A stretch of 64,000 nt of DNA from Galbula dea (Eukaryota; Chordata; Aves; Piciformes; Galbulidae), in NCBI GenBank assembly GCA_013399015.1, contig VWZX01010107.1:186001-250000 (forward strand), read 5' to 3'. This document shows positions 25,468 through 39,475 of this stretch, in pieces (position 1 is the first letter of the stretch; the number at the start of each line of letters is the position of its first letter). The notes under the pieces were generated by a model, which saw only the letters and a list, made by a program, of their open reading frames with translations, did not search any database and was not told the origin of the DNA. A program made the position numbers and the translations under genes.

Positions 25468-28400
25468 CTGCAGTAATAAATCAAAGAGACTTAGGTTCTA
25501 GTAAAGATCATTAGCATATTCCACTTTGTTTTCTGCTTCCATTTTTTTGTCACTTAAGAAATGTGGGGTTTTTTTCTTTTCTATGTAGATTTTCCAGCTT
25601 GGACTAATAGATTCTTTTTCTTGTTCAAATGTAATTTAAAAAAATGAAAGAAATTTTAGCAGCAAAGCATGACTAGAAAAAGTGGAATAGTCAAAACATG
25701 AAATAGTATTAAAGCAGACCTAACTTGATATATGCATAAAAGACTCCAAAAAAAAAATCATCTTGACTTACTAAATACAGAACATTGAAATAGCGTTCTG
25801 TATCCTGTATTTAATTTGTCCAATAAAGCCATGAAGTGGGTGATCAGATATTACAGTCACTACAAGGGTTTAGACACAGACCACTAACCTAGAAACAGAA
25901 TCATTTAACAAGATATAGCAAACAAGGAAATTAAAAGTTTCTTCACTTTTCTCCAGTGTAGATGGCATAAGTCTCTTCGGAAATGGGCCTTATGTATTCT
26001 GTACTCTTCCTTGTCAACCAAAATAAGGGATATTCCAAGGATTTTTCCTAAGTAGAAATGTCTTAATAAAGAATTTTATCAAATTGCTCTGAATTACATA
26101 TTTTTTTCCTTAAGAAAATAAATTTTAAAATACATAAATAAGCACTCTAATAGGCCAGAAGGTGTATGTAACCCTGACTTTCTCCTTTCTTGGTGTATAG
26201 ACACTCAAGCACGCAGTTTTATTGTTCTCTTAACGCAATTCAAACAGTTCTCAAATTAAAGTCAGGCAAATACTTGCTGGTGGTCTGGAAAACATCCATA
26301 GATCACTTGATACTGGGTACTATTTGTATACAATTGTTTCTACAAGCAGCTCTACTGTTAATTGCAATTAAAAGCTTGGATACTTATAAAAGCACTTTGA
26401 AATAAAGAGGGAAAATAGCTGACTCTCCTCTTGTAAGAGGACAGGGGTGGGAAAAAGCAGCAGTCACCTTCAAGGACAACAGCAGAAATATTATTTTCAA
26501 ATAAGAAAAACATTTGGTGAAGCAAGGAACAAAATGGCAAGAAAAAGGAAAATCTAAGTGAAAGGATACCTGTGCAAGGAAAGGGAGTGGGGGGAGACTG
26601 GATCTTTGGGGACAATAATTAAGAAACAAGAAAACATGCACAATGTGAATAAACAGAGATGGCCATAGCAGTAGGCATATAAACACGGTTTCAGGCGGAA
26701 ACACACAAATAATAGAAATGGTGAAGAAATAAAGAGCTAGACAAGAAAACATCTTTTTTCAAGTAGATGTAACAATCCTACTTCACAGCTTCCTGAACTT
26801 CCCAGTAACTTTTTTAATAATGCCTTTCTGTATAAGCACTACCTGGAGTAGTTACCCCAAAGTAAGATATGACTCCAAATGGAAAAGGTGCTACTACTAT
26901 GAAGAGGAGAGCAGTCACTGTTAAGATGCTCACTGATGCAATCAGAATATATTCTGATACTGTTTTCTTCTGCAGCTCTAAAACCATGAGGTGTTCACAT
27001 TAAGTGGACCCATATAGGTTTGTTTTGGCTGCAAGATATTGCCACTGAGAAGACAAGGTTTGGGTCAAAAATGTATGATGTGACAATCTAGAATAATTCT
27101 CCATCTGCAAGAGAGCTGCAGGAAGTCAGGCAGGTGAGACATTTTAGATTCACTAATTCAAATTTCAAATAAGTGTCTGAAAATAAAGGAAAAGGGTTTA
27201 AAGTTTACATTACGTAGAAATTCATACAGTTCATTCATAATAAAAAGGGCACAAATGTCATTTCAGCATTTTTAAGTTCCGCAGTTGGAACAGTCAGCCA
27301 GGCTCGTATCTGTTAAGCTGGTTTTCCCTAGTTAATCAGAATATTAGTTAAGTACAAAATAATCAGCAAATCTAATTTATTTTTATTTATACTCTGAGTT
27401 TTGTAATGCTAAATTTATTCAAAGTAAAAGTCTTTGCTATACCATTTTAAAACTTGGTTTGGGACCAATTTAGATGATCTATTGGATCTCGAAATGCATG
27501 TTCTTCCTGCTCTTAAAATGGCTCATTGCTTTTCTATACACTGGAAAAAAAGATTTATATTCTACTTGATTTATTTTATTTTTAAGACTTTTTTTTTTTA
27601 CAATGTTACAGTAATAGGATCTTGTAGTTTCTAAGTAATGTGCAGTATGAGATCCAAAGATTACTTTTTAAGCTAGAAAACAAGAAATAGTAGTAGCAGC
27701 AAACTGTCAGACCTCTTTTAATAAACATAAAAGACCTCATCTGAAACTCATCAGCAAATCTTCTTTATACTTAATCACTTGCTTGCTTTGTGTCCGAAAG
27801 CAATCCCTTAAGTCAAATCACAAAAATCTCTGCTGAGACTTCAAGCTGCAGCTGAGAATCTCATCACAACATTGCAGCAGGAGCTCCAAAATGGGTCCTC
27901 TTCAGCCAAACACTGCAAGTCTCATTTTCCAACTGCCACTAGACAGAAGCTTAATGCTTAAAGTCAAAGGGAGTCGTAGGTGATTAGACTCAGTGATAAA
28001 CAAAGCACTGATAGCATTCCCTGGTGACTGGGATAACACACTAGCTTACACATGTGCTGACGCAGTTCTGTTCTGCTTGGCTGAACCATGCAGTCAATAG
28101 TCTTTTCTTCTCTACCAATTCACTTCCCGCCCTAAGGCCTGAGCAGACAATCCTCACTCTTCTTCACAGATTTCTTCCCACACATCCTGTCATCACAGAC
28201 CACTAGATTCAACTTGGGAATAGGAACTGTAGGCATTAAAACTTGGGAGCATAAGGAGTGTTGAGAGGATGAGTAGATGGTGTTGAAGTCCAAGTCTGTG
28301 AGTGACAACCTGTGTGTGAAAGAGGAGCAGAGAACTGTCCACTCCAGTTTCTCAGACCACAGTCCTGCCCTCAAATAGCTTAAAAAGCACCACATGACTG

Positions 28401-29009
28401 AAGCTTTCTGCTTTTCCTTTCACCACTAGCCAGCTCACATGACTAATATGTTATTCCTAGTCCCTAAACAAAGATGCAAATCCAACCCAGAGGGATGAGA
28501 GAAGGTGCACAGTAGCGGTTATCTTTTACACCAAAGAAGAAATGCACATTGAACTCTGCAGCGAAGCCACAATCTCCATCTTTCCTTTCACTGGTTAGCA
28601 TTCAGGTTCATGAAAACCTTTAAGTTAGCACAAGGTTATGACCTTGACTGTGCCACACAGTATACCAGGAACTTGGTATTTCAGTGCTGTCTGGACTGAT
28701 GCTAAATGCAGAAGCTCCATAGTAACTTTTAAACACTTAATGAACACACATTATCAGATGAATTGCACTCTTCCATTTGAAGTTGCATATGGACTTAAGA
28801 TATGAATATATTTAGATGTAAATGGTGTAATTTCTGCCTGGAACCCCAGTTCCCATAGATTGCTCTTAATATGAGATTATCTCAGTTTTCATTTAAGAAT
28901 TCATTCATGCTTCGGTATCTTCAAATAAAAGCTTCAAAGCATAACATAGCATTTTCCATATTTCAACCTAATTCAAACTAATCTTTTGCAAACCATACAT
29001 CTTCCTATT

Positions 29010-29164
29010 ACACAGAATCACAGAATATCAGGGGCTGGAAGGGACCTCGAAAGATCATCTAGTTCAACCCCCCTGCCAAAGCAGGATTCTTGCCTGACCA
29101 AGAATCGAACCCAGGCCCCAGTGGCAAGAGCATCAAATCCTAACCACTAGACCACCACTTCTCA
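29010..29164 (-). mobile_element. tRNA-Glu/CR1 chimeric SINE-like element
   Basis: Read on the minus strand, the element starts with a 67-nt segment that aligns without gaps to tRNA-Glu(CTC) (29091-29157). It passes straight into a CR1 3' tail: a ctgctttggcag hairpin, then gaactagatgatcttt, ggtcccttcca, and two attctgtg octamers ending at about 29010. The tail matches the CR1 3' end at 12590-12665 of this window almost base for base apart from a few changes. A pol III-type head plus a LINE 3' tail is the standard design of a LINE-mobilised SINE. CCTATT flanks both sides (29004-29009 and 29165-29170) and may be a short target-site duplication. It could instead be a single template-switch product. 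I saw no second copy in this window. Confidence 0.85.
29091..29157 (-). pseudogene. tRNA-Glu(CTC)-derived head of the SINE-like element
   Basis: The segment keeps a perfect A box (TGGTCTAGTGG) and a B box with one change (GGTTCGATTCT). It also keeps the D-loop string GTGGTTAGGATT and the CTC anticodon within TGCTCTTGC. The first four bases of the mature tRNA are not recognisable and the 3' acceptor side reads GGCA instead of GGGA, so the acceptor stem cannot form properly. It is not a functional tRNA gene. The internal pol III promoter boxes could still be partly active. Confidence 0.85.
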
Positions 29165-31904
29165 CCTATTCTTTTATAACACAATACCTTATGATGCTCC
29201 CTCTTTTTTTTTCCCCTTAGTGCAGAAATATTTTAACCATTATATATCATAATTAAACCCAAGTCCACGTGAGAATTCAGACTAAAACCTTTAAATTTGG
29301 AAAAGGATTATATTTATTGCAGTATGATTTTTGATCTGTATCATCCTTTTCTCCTTGCAAATACAGGCAACCAAATTATCTCTAGTATTCCTCTCCAAAA
29401 ACTGTAGTTTGTGGAGGTCAGATTAGATTGTGTCTTCATACCAATTTTGGGAAGAAAACAAGGAAATCTGCAAAATATAACTATTTTCTTACCGCTCCTC
29501 AACCTGTGGTCAGGTATCTTAAGGCTGAGACAGCAGAGCACTTAAATTCAAAAATCCACGTACACAACGAAGCCCATATTTTGGCACGACAGGTAGATCA
29601 TCCCCCAGTCTAACATACAGAGCAAGGAGCCATTCTGGAATCAGTGCTTTACATGAGTGTTCAGAATTCTGAGCCAGTGTCGGTCTGGGAGGCTGAATAG
29701 GAAACTCATACTGTGTGTGGTCTTAGGTGTACAGGTTTATTTTCTATTCATAGGAATGCAGCATGGAGGTTTCCAAGAACATTGGTTATGTCAGTCATTT
29801 TCTCCTTCCCTAAATAATTCTTTCTGCCTCGGGTACTCATGAACCAAGACTTCTACATTCTCATAATGCAAAACTACCTCAGCCTGAACTGCATGCAAAT
29901 GTTTACCACCTGGTTATCTGTTTGGTGCTAAGCATGTATGACATCATTTCACAAGTCAAATACAAACCTCCAGATGGTGTAAAACTGAACAGCAGTTAAA
30001 TCAGTTCCTTATCATGTGGAAGACAAGAAGCAAAATGTACTCCTTCATTTATAGCCAGGGTAAATTTGCCAATATTAGAAATTATCTTTTCCCTGAAAAT
30101 GGTGCTGTGAAATCACATCTCCCAAAAATAATGAAACAATGAAGTATTCCAAACTGAGCATGCTAATACACTAAGAAATGTCTGCCTTTTTCTTACTCCT
30201 CCTTTTACATCTATGGCATTTTAAATATCATCTGAAAGGAAATTAAATATAGGTCATTTTACAGCATCAGATATATATTTTTATATTTGAAAGGATAAGA
30301 ACTTCTGGTACACAAAAACCCTCTCTTTGGCTTTTCACTCAGCACTATATAATTTTAAGACTCCTTGACTTAGTTTTCCCCAGCTTTGGCAGTACATTTA
30401 CTAGTAGAACTTGGCAATCTGAAGAACACCATCATTTTCCAGAAAAATAAAGCAAAAACAGATCTGATAGCTAACACATAAAGCGTTTCAAAGACCTCTG
30501 TCCAAGAAAATTGCTTCTTAATTTTGTCTAACTTCTTTTTCCTCAGCAACTACTTATTTTAACTATGTAATACAATAAACTGTGTCACTTGCTCTGGCAA
30601 TATACACCATACTGCAAAAAATTCAGAATTGGGTTATACTTTAGAGAGAGAAGTTCATGTAAGTGGCAAAAATTGCCAAATTCAAAGTCGAACTTTATTA
30701 ATCTTCATGTCATCACCTGCCACTCGTGACCAGCTCCAGTAGTGACGTCTGTTTCTTGAAGTTCCCTACTGTTAACTGTTTAGCTTACGTGCCATATTAT
30801 ATATAGATCATTTATGAAAGTGGTTTTAGTGTTATGGAGCTCCATGAGGAAGTAAAACTTGAAGAAGCACTACTGTGTTTCACTGTTAATTATTTATTTT
30901 ACTATCATAAATAAATACATTTAAAGCAAAGGTTTAACTGTATTTTTTTAAAACTAACTCTGAACTTTCTAGTCAAGCACTAAATGCACTGTAGTACTGC
31001 ACCTGGGGTAATAGGGAAGGCAAACTGTAACTCACTGTCTTTCTCCCTCCTAACCTCACCTTTGTTCCAGCAAACACTGAAGTCAATATTTGCCACTGTG
31101 TCCAAGAGCTAGCCTTCTCCCCTTTTATACTACCATTCTCTCCCTTTCTGATGACCATTTCAGGCTCCACAGGGCTGGTGACGCTTTTCTGTGCTACTAC
31201 TTGCTCTCTTACTGTATTACATAGCCATCTTTTGATGAACCATTTCAGTTAATCACAAAAAGTATTATTAAATAAAAACTACTAAACATCTTAGTAAATG
31301 AATTTATACATCTGTGTGTATCTGGGGAAATGTAATATACTAAGTCTTGATTACCACAAAAAAGCCATCACTTCAGTTTTCTATACAGAAGTACTGAGTT
31401 ATATACCCAGAGAGCACATCCTCACGTAGGCCTTTTCGCAAACAAAAGAATTGAGCTGCAAGTATAGAAAGGATATCACGTGTCTTTAAATGTCCCAACC
31501 ATACTCTCCACTTCAGAGCTACCAAAAAAACCCCTATATTCTAAAATATAACAAAATGAAAACTATTCCCTTATCATAACTGTCCTTCATTATTCAGTCT
31601 GATGTGATATGATTTTTTTCAAAGCAATGGTTGTACCTGGTAATCCACAGTGTAATACATTCTATCAAAAACATCTAATCTGTGTAAAATTCAAGGCAGA
31701 ACAAAGCCATATTTTGAAGCTGCAGACACTTGAATTTTGTTCAGTTAATATGCTTTACATTCTTGTCCCAAATTGAAGCTTTAGTGAGCTAGCTAGCTTT
31801 TTCCCTTTGTAGAGGAAAACTCCACTTTCAAGCATTTTTTCAACATTCCCACCCCTATTACTCTGGGTATTAGGGTTGCTCTGGTTTACATTTTAATTCA
31901 CCAT

Positions 31905-31957
31905 GTATGATCTTTTGAGGTCTGTTCCAACTCCTAATATTCTGTTATGTTGTTATA
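31905..31957 (+). mobile_element. CR1 LINE 3'-end remnant
   Basis: The string tgatcttttgaggtctgttccaa... followed by ctcctaatattctgttatg matches the last part of a CR1 3' UTR and degenerate octamers, in + orientation. It is about 50 bp long and old. Confidence 0.7.
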
Positions 31958-32518
31958 AAGCTGATAGTTAACAGGCTTTATATTCTGTAAAGGATAACCT
32001 ATTCTACTGTCATCTTTCTGCTACTTCAGTATTTTGTCCTTCGACAAAAGGAGAGGAGTTTAAAGCACCTGAGTACAGACAGTGAGCAACACTAGATGTT
32101 CTATAAACACAGGACAGTGCTGGACGCTCACATCAGGAAAGCAAACTCCTGCCATCTCATACCATTTCCCTCACAGAATCCCTGTCATAGGCTCTTTCAA
32201 CCCTTCTGTACAAGGATGGGAGAACCACCTGATGGTGCAATGCATCAAATGCTCTCACTCTTCTCTACTTACTCTTTGAAGTAACAGTAATTGGAGGTTT
32301 CATAAAGCTCCCAGCCTCCCACCCCAACAGCTTAGCCAGCCACCATCTCTACTAATCAAACTCCATTTTGGGTCTTTTTTACCACTAGTCCAGATTATCC
32401 TGCTCTTTAAAAGACAAAAATGGTAATACTGTCTGGTCAAACTACACTAGAAAAGGTTTTAGCTGAACCAGAGATTATAGCCAAAATATAAATGGTTCCC
32501 TCAAGCAGTTTGAAGCTC

Positions 32519-32549
32519 TTCCTTGTGGAACATTATACGCCACAAGGAA
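32519..32549. repeat. Perfect 10-bp inverted repeat, 11-nt loop
   Basis: TTCCTTGTGG (32519-32528) and CCACAAGGAA (32540-32549) are exact reverse complements. In transcript sense this would be a stable short hairpin. It is too short for a typical microRNA precursor. Confidence 0.6.
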
Positions 32550-34699
32550 TTCTGATCATGTGTAGGTTATCAATGCAGCCAACTGCCTAACAGCTGTTTT
32601 TTTCAAATTTACATCTTTGCCTACTCCTACTACTAAAATTAGGTCATTTAAAGCAACTAGTCCAAAGTTCAGAATTTAATATTCATTTCAGTTCCAGCAA
32701 GTTTTGGAAAACACATGGGAATTGTAACTCATGTGCTAATACTTAAAGTTTTTGTTAATAAAACTTCCAACACTAACCTTACCTCATTGAACTTACGTCA
32801 CTGATTTTTATGCTCACTATAAAACTGTAGCTGTCATAATATTTTTGAATTACTGCAAAAGGAAGTCAGTCATTCCAGAGTCAATGTTATTTAGCAAAAT
32901 AATGATAGTTATAAATTGAGAATAGTTAAAACCAATTTACAAAACTATCAGTCTTGGAAGCTTTTAACTTGAAATTTGTCTCTAATAACATTCAAATTTT
33001 ATTATACTGTAACAGATTAATAAAAAGTGAACTAAAAGGCCACAGTTTTTTTTAAACAGCACACCAATACATTTAACTGCTTCATAAAAAAATGTGTAGA
33101 ATTCCATAAGAATCATCAGTAAATATGTTAGCTTTATACATGATAAAAATGGAATTTTTACATCATTGTTTTACTCTGCTTAACTGTTTTTTCTTTAAAA
33201 AAAGGAGTCAGTTATTACAAATACTTGACATAGCAGTGAAAGTGTGATTTGCAAAAAGCACATGAGGTTTTTAACCTACTTGGTACACTCAAATGAAAAA
33301 GGTGACTGTAGGCAAACCTCTCTCCAACTTAGCTAGAGAGCCTCTTTCAAATGTTTTGAGCAAGACACATCTCAAAGGACACTCTTACGATTCACCCTGT
33401 TCTGGGACTGGAACACCTCTTTATGTCACCCACTTGTTTATCAGACATTCCTACATCAGTAGGTCCAGCTGGAATCAGCTTGGCTACAAGCTTATCTTCC
33501 AGGATCTATGGCCAGCTCATAAACTGAGTGACTTAAAGCAGTTTGGACAATGTTTTTTATTTATTCGTAAGAACACAGGGAAAAGAAGGTTAAAACAATA
33601 AGCTAAACATATATTGTTTACTTTAAATACAACACAGCTTTTTCTTCAAGAAATATGCCACTTTGGCTTTTGTATCTCTCCTGCCCACATTCTTCCAGAG
33701 GCCGAGTTATAGCCTTTTCTTTACAAACTGCTGCATTTTTCTTGAGACAGAACAAGCTTCTAACAACTTGAAATCTCTCCAATTAAAAATTCATGTCTAA
33801 AATGTTCCAAATACAAAAACTGAGAACACAGCCCTTTCTCTCCTAACAAGCCAAGCTCAATACAAATCTCCTAAACAACAGTAAACATCAGCTGATTTGA
33901 CACCAGCCTTGAGTACCACCAAGAGTTACAGGTCTGCTTAGCTCCTTCACTTGTCCTCAATCCAAACCTTTGTTTCTCTAGGACCTTCTAGAACTCTGAA
34001 ATTTCTTAATACCTCTGGCTTTCGAGGCATGATAAGAGGTGAAAGAGATAAAAAAGCTAACAATATAAATATATATTGACAGCTACAACTGGCAATGTTT
34101 TAGCAACTCTTGAATTATTATACAGTTAAAAACTGTTTCTCAGCATTTCTGCAATGTGACATCTGCACATTGCAATGCTTCTCATGTGAATGTTAGTGAG
34201 TATTGACTAGTCTACACCAAAGATAAGCCAGAAGGAAAAAAAAGGTTATCACTTAATAGCTCACTTAAGGAAAAATACCCTGTGCTGAGAATAACAGGAG
34301 AACCAACATAAGTGTATGACTTCACATTATAAGAGGAAAAATGTAAGAGTGCAATAGCAAACTACTGCTCAAAATTAAGGGCTTATTAGGCTAGTTTGCA
34401 AGTGGCTTGAGAACAAGATTAAAAGCACACTGAGTCATGTGATAACTATTATTTTCTTAAAATCTGAGATCAGAAATAATAAGTGTAGAAACAAAAAAAT
34501 TCTGGTCTTTATGACACTGTTAAAAAAAACCCCAAGATGTAAAAATCTCAAAACAATGAAAAATATATAAAAATACAATTTCAGTCACATTTAAAATGTT
34601 ATGATTTTTGGATTCAACCAATGAGGAAAGATTTAAGTGTCAGAACCATAGACACAGTTTCTGTAGTTGCGGAAACTAATAGGTTTTTGGTGATATCTA

Positions 34700-34811
34700 G
34701 TGAACCTGATCAGTACCTGATCTAGTGGAAGGTGTCCTTGTCCATGGCAGAGGAGTTGAAACTAGATGATATTTAAGGTTCCTTCCAACCCAAACCATTC
34801 TATGAATCAAT
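34700..34811 (+). mobile_element. CR1 LINE 3' UTR fragment
   Basis: Recognisable CR1 3' UTR in + orientation: tgatctagtggaaggtgtcc, tccatggcagaggagttg, aactagatgatatttaaggt, ccttccaaccc and a single attctatga octamer. It is 5' truncated just after the end of the ORF2 region. Confidence 0.9.
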
Positions 34812-36721
34812 CATGTTTTGAGCTCTTTAAGAAATTATTCTGTGAAATGATGTATCATAAATATTAATTTAATTCTCTAAGTCATTCAAACATATCTTAC
34901 AGACAGCAGATATAGCGCATCAGCTGAAAATGATGAGACTTGGTAATATTGCTAAACTATTTTGTTAATAACAAGCATCCCAAACAAAAAGCAGACTGTA
35001 CTCCTACTGAAACAGCAGTAGAGCCATTTTGCCTATCTTAGACATTGCAAATGTACTTTATTTTTATGATGGAAACAGACTCCCAAACTAGTTTCCAGAG
35101 ATTGTGCTGGCTTGTGATAAGAATTCCAGAAAAGGAAAGACTATTTTATGTCATTTTTGGAATAATGTTTGTTAGAACTAGAGAAGGTATTTTACCTTAA
35201 AAAACTTAAATCATTACAGTCATGGTAGATCTTCACATATTTGAAGTGTCTGAAAAGTTCAAGGTAATAAGACTCAACAACAATGCAAAGGAATTCATGA
35301 GGTTGGAACTAGGGACATAAAATCAACAATTTTAGTCTTCGTAAAAATATAGTGCTTCTAATAGAGGTTACATGGTAAATTAAAAATAAGAACTTATACA
35401 GGAATGAATTCAGATGTAAGTTTCAGTTGCAGGCTTCCTAACATACTGACAGAGATTGGCTTGCCAAATATGTATATTCATGGATAAACAGGTAGTACAG
35501 CTCAGAAAAAATCAAGGTATCAATAATTGTACATAGAAGTAGAGGCTACATGAAAGCAGATTTACTAGTCCTGGAAATGAAATCCAAGTATGAAAATTCA
35601 TTCCCCAGTCTTTGACAATTGACATTAACATTGAGCCTTTTAAATCTGCCCTTTCAGAAATTGAAAATGTAAATAAATAAATAAAGCAAGTATCATTCCT
35701 CTTATTTTCTTCTTCCTGGAAAGCATTCTGAAAGTAAGCCATTTTCCAGACAAATTAATCTGCACAGGGGTGAAATTCTGATCCTTTTTCCAATCTCCTC
35801 AAAAGATTGGGAAAATAAAGATACCATTTCAAGAAGCAGGACAATTCCAGCACACAAAAGTATCATAATGTGAAGTTTGGCATACATTAACTACAGAGGA
35901 TGCAAATTTAATTATATTTATCAGCAGATGAGTATCAGAAAACCAAAAGGGAAGCACAAAAACAAACCCCCAGAAGCCCTCCAGAGCTTTCCAAACCAAT
36001 ATGTTTAAAAGGATTCTAATTAAAGAATTGCTAATACTTCTATCTGTAGCTGTCAAGCTCTCAATACCTAGTGGCTTTCCCTATATAATTGTACATAGGG
36101 ACACATTTCAGAGTCCAACTAAATGACAAAACACATAAGCGCTTTGGAGCTTAAAATGATGCTTCAAAAATTTTATTTCCAAGTACTCTTAGTAAGGAAG
36201 TTTAAGGATAAAGTGAAGAGCTAGTAGTTAGAGAATAAACCCAGCCCTGAACAATTGAATTCATTTATGAAACATAAATCTATTTTAAGATTACATTACA
36301 AAGGCATATCTGTGAGTACACAGGTGGATTGCCATCTCACTTTACAAAAAACAGGGCCTATCATTCCTGAAAATTAACTCTAGGAAGGGAAGTCAGCCTT
36401 TGTTCTTCATGCACTTATTATACCCCAGTAATACCTCAGCGCTCTGCCTGTAAACTTGTGCAGATGGAATTAAGCACCTCTGTAACAGACACTTTCTAAG
36501 CCTTTCTATTATTTATGCAATAAGAAATATAACCCTGTATCCTCATTCTTCTCTGTACTGGATTGCAAGATCTAACAGAGAAGTAAAGAAAATGAAAACT
36601 TTATTTGCTGAATCATGTATATAGATGTGATTTTTAGCATTAACAAAGAACCAACCCAAGAAGCACAATGCGTCCTTTCAAAGTAATAAAATAAAATAGT
36701 CCCCATACTTTCTTGTAATTC

Positions 36722-36756
36722 TTTACATATATGTACAAGCTTTTACATATATGTAC
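36722..36756. repeat. Duplicated 15-mer containing a palindrome
   Basis: tttacatatatgtac occurs at 36722-36736 and again at 36742-36756. Each copy contains the self-complementary acatatatgt. Confidence 0.65.
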
Positions 36757-38811
36757 CTGTATATATTTAAAGTTTTGCTTTTATATAGGCATCCAGCCAC
36801 TGAAATTCTGTAATTAAGTACACTGTTACCTGTCTATTTTTCAATTTTGAACATCTCAAGTCCAAGAATCTACCTAAAGGCTTAAAGTGATATCACCATC
36901 GCAGGAGGATGTATCAATAAATGAATCTAAGGAATAATAAAAGGTTTTGACTTCAGTGAAGGCCCCTTGTATTAAAAACACTTGAAAGTTTATAAAAGAT
37001 GGACTTCAGGTAATGTCATTCTTTAATACAATCTATTGCTTGACATAACAATAAAGGATCTTCAGCAGAAGACTTGATTATACTTAATGACACTGAACAA
37101 TGCAAGTTTCATATATGAACATTTTTCCTGTGAATTTTCTGAAACATTAAGCATCCAAAGAATGGAAAAAAAGCCCCACTTAATTTGCCTTAAGATCACA
37201 TTCTATATAAATCATTAAGCCACTGAAAAACAGAAACTTTTGAAACAAAGAATCCTGAGTTTGCGAGGAGCACAGTCCTACTAAAATGAAATTCAGCTGG
37301 CAAATGGACATCAGATATCAAAACTCAACATACAGAACACTCTTTAAATAACAGTAGCAGCCTTTCCCTGGCCAGGTTTTCAACACTGGGTTGCAACCCT
37401 AAACTCTAAATTTTTCTTCTCTTATTTAGAATGAAATTTATTTTTACATAACTTCAGGATTTCTCTTCCAATCATGTCACTGGTTGAGAGAGCAAGTGAG
37501 ACAACTGTACATCACACAATAAGTTCCAGTCTTGTTCTTTTAGCTTTAAACAGCAAATGCCTGATTATGCCACTATAACAAATACCTTTGAACACTTTAA
37601 CTTACTAACACAGTTAAAAGGAAGAAACCCAAAATCCTAAATATGTAATTCATAAAGCAGAATATTTTCCTTAATTAATTTTCTCAAAGTTTACAATATC
37701 TGTACTAATTCTCTGTAACTAGATATGTTCTGGATCCATTCTCAGAGAATCTGTGGAGAATAAACATTTGAAACATCTTAAAGACTAACTAAAACCATCT
37801 TTGTACTACACTGCAAGGCAAATGATTTTTGGATGTTTTGCATTTTTATGCTAAATAGTACAGCTGCAATTGATAAAAAGCAATCAAGCTAATTTAAGTC
37901 AATCATGCCCAGGAGGTTCTCATCACTTGCATAAAAATGCTCTCACACTCACTTGAAGGCTTTACCACAGCAAGTAGCTTCCCTACCACCACCACCTTTT
38001 TGGTACCTTGAAGTTTCCTCCACACCCAAAGAAAAGGAAACAGAATTCTTATGGAAAAAAGGATCTTTAGAGTTTACACTATAAATCCAACTTGTATGTC
38101 TCTTTCGAATAAAAACTTAAGGTTGATAGTACCACTTGAGTACAGGTATGATTTAACACAACACAGCAACACTGTACCCTTTAGCGTATGTCAAGGCATA
38201 AGGTCAAAAGCAAGATTCTAGCAGTCAAAACGCACAACCCTTACCCTCTAATGCATAATCTGGACTGCATTACTGAGATCATAACGTATGTTTTGAATTT
38301 ATTATTTTTATTTATCAATATGGCACATCACAGCTGCCATCCTGAGTTCCCTCTCAGCTGATGCATTTGACATTTTAACAGACAATTGTTTGTATTTTAA
38401 AATTTTGCATTAACTATTGCCACTGCATTTTAGACCTACAAAACTATTATAGCCATACAAGAACTCTTTCCTAAATGGGGCAAATCCAACATAATATATC
38501 TGAATTCTGTTACGTTTCTTACCCACGTGGCCAACCTCCGAGTGCATGTGACTCCTAACACTTTTCAGACAGCTCAAAATTAATGAAACAAAGGCACAGT
38601 ACATTTGACATAAGCTAGAATATCCACTTCCACAAGATTTTGGGACTGGGTGGTGTATTTAGCAAGATAAGTCCCAGCAATGGCAGCACTTGAAAAAGAG
38701 AACAGTCACAATCTCAAGTAGTAACACCAATACTTAGGAACTCACCAGCATCAGCAGTAAATCTTTATGTGTAACTGTGGTAGTAACAATTTCCTCACTG
38801 AAGAAAGCTAT

Positions 38812-39475
38812 CAAGTTGGTCAGGCATTATTTCCCTTTCATAATTTCAAGCTGGCTACTCCCAGTCACCTTCTTGTCTGTGATATATTGGGAAATAGCTT
38901 CCAGGATCATTATTTCCTTATTATGACCTTCCCAAGATTGATGTGAGGCTTGCCTGGTTCCCTAGATCCTCCTTCTTGCCTTTCTTAAAGGTAAGGGTGA
39001 TATATGCTTTCTTCCAGACCTCAGAAACGTCCTCCAACCCCATGGCCTTTCAAAGATAACTCACACAATGCCATCAGCACTTGTAGGCTCATTCTAGTGA
39101 AGCCAAGCAAGACTTGTGTGTGCTCAGTTAAAATATTCCTTGACCTAATCCTTCTCCACTGAGGATGAGTTTACCAGGCCCTGGACTTCTGCACTGGTTT
39201 CAGAGACCCAAGATTGCTGAAGGCTAGTCTTACTAGCAATGAAGGTGAAGAAGGCATTCACTACCTTGACCTTCTCCAAGGTCCTTTAGGATGTCTCCAC
39301 TCCCATTCACTGAGCTAAATTTTCTCTAGTCTTCTGCTGTTAATAATGTGCCTGTAGAAACATTTCAGATGGGCTTCAGCTTTCTTAACCTTATGCCTGC
39401 ATGCTTAGATTGGGTCTCCCTATTCCTCCCAGGTCACTTGTGTCTATTCCCATCCCTTGTACCGTTCCTTTTTAT
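38812..39475 (-). mobile_element. CR1 LINE internal ORF2 fragment, decayed
   Basis: This is about 660 bp in the same orientation as ERC2. The + strand carries well-known CR1 reverse-complement strings: ctggctactcccagtcacct, aaatagcttccaggatcatt, ttctttccagacctcag in altered form, and gaagaaggcattcactacct. These correspond to the part of ORF2 between the endonuclease and the reverse-transcriptase catalytic core. Frame breaks are frequent, so no protein is encoded. Both the 5' end and the 3' end of the element are missing, which is less usual for CR1 than a simple 5' truncation and implies later deletion or loss. Confidence 0.85.

Noticed and set aside
29091..29157. A functional tRNA-Glu gene
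   Set aside because: The first four bases are missing, the acceptor stem cannot pair, and the segment is fused to a CR1 tail.
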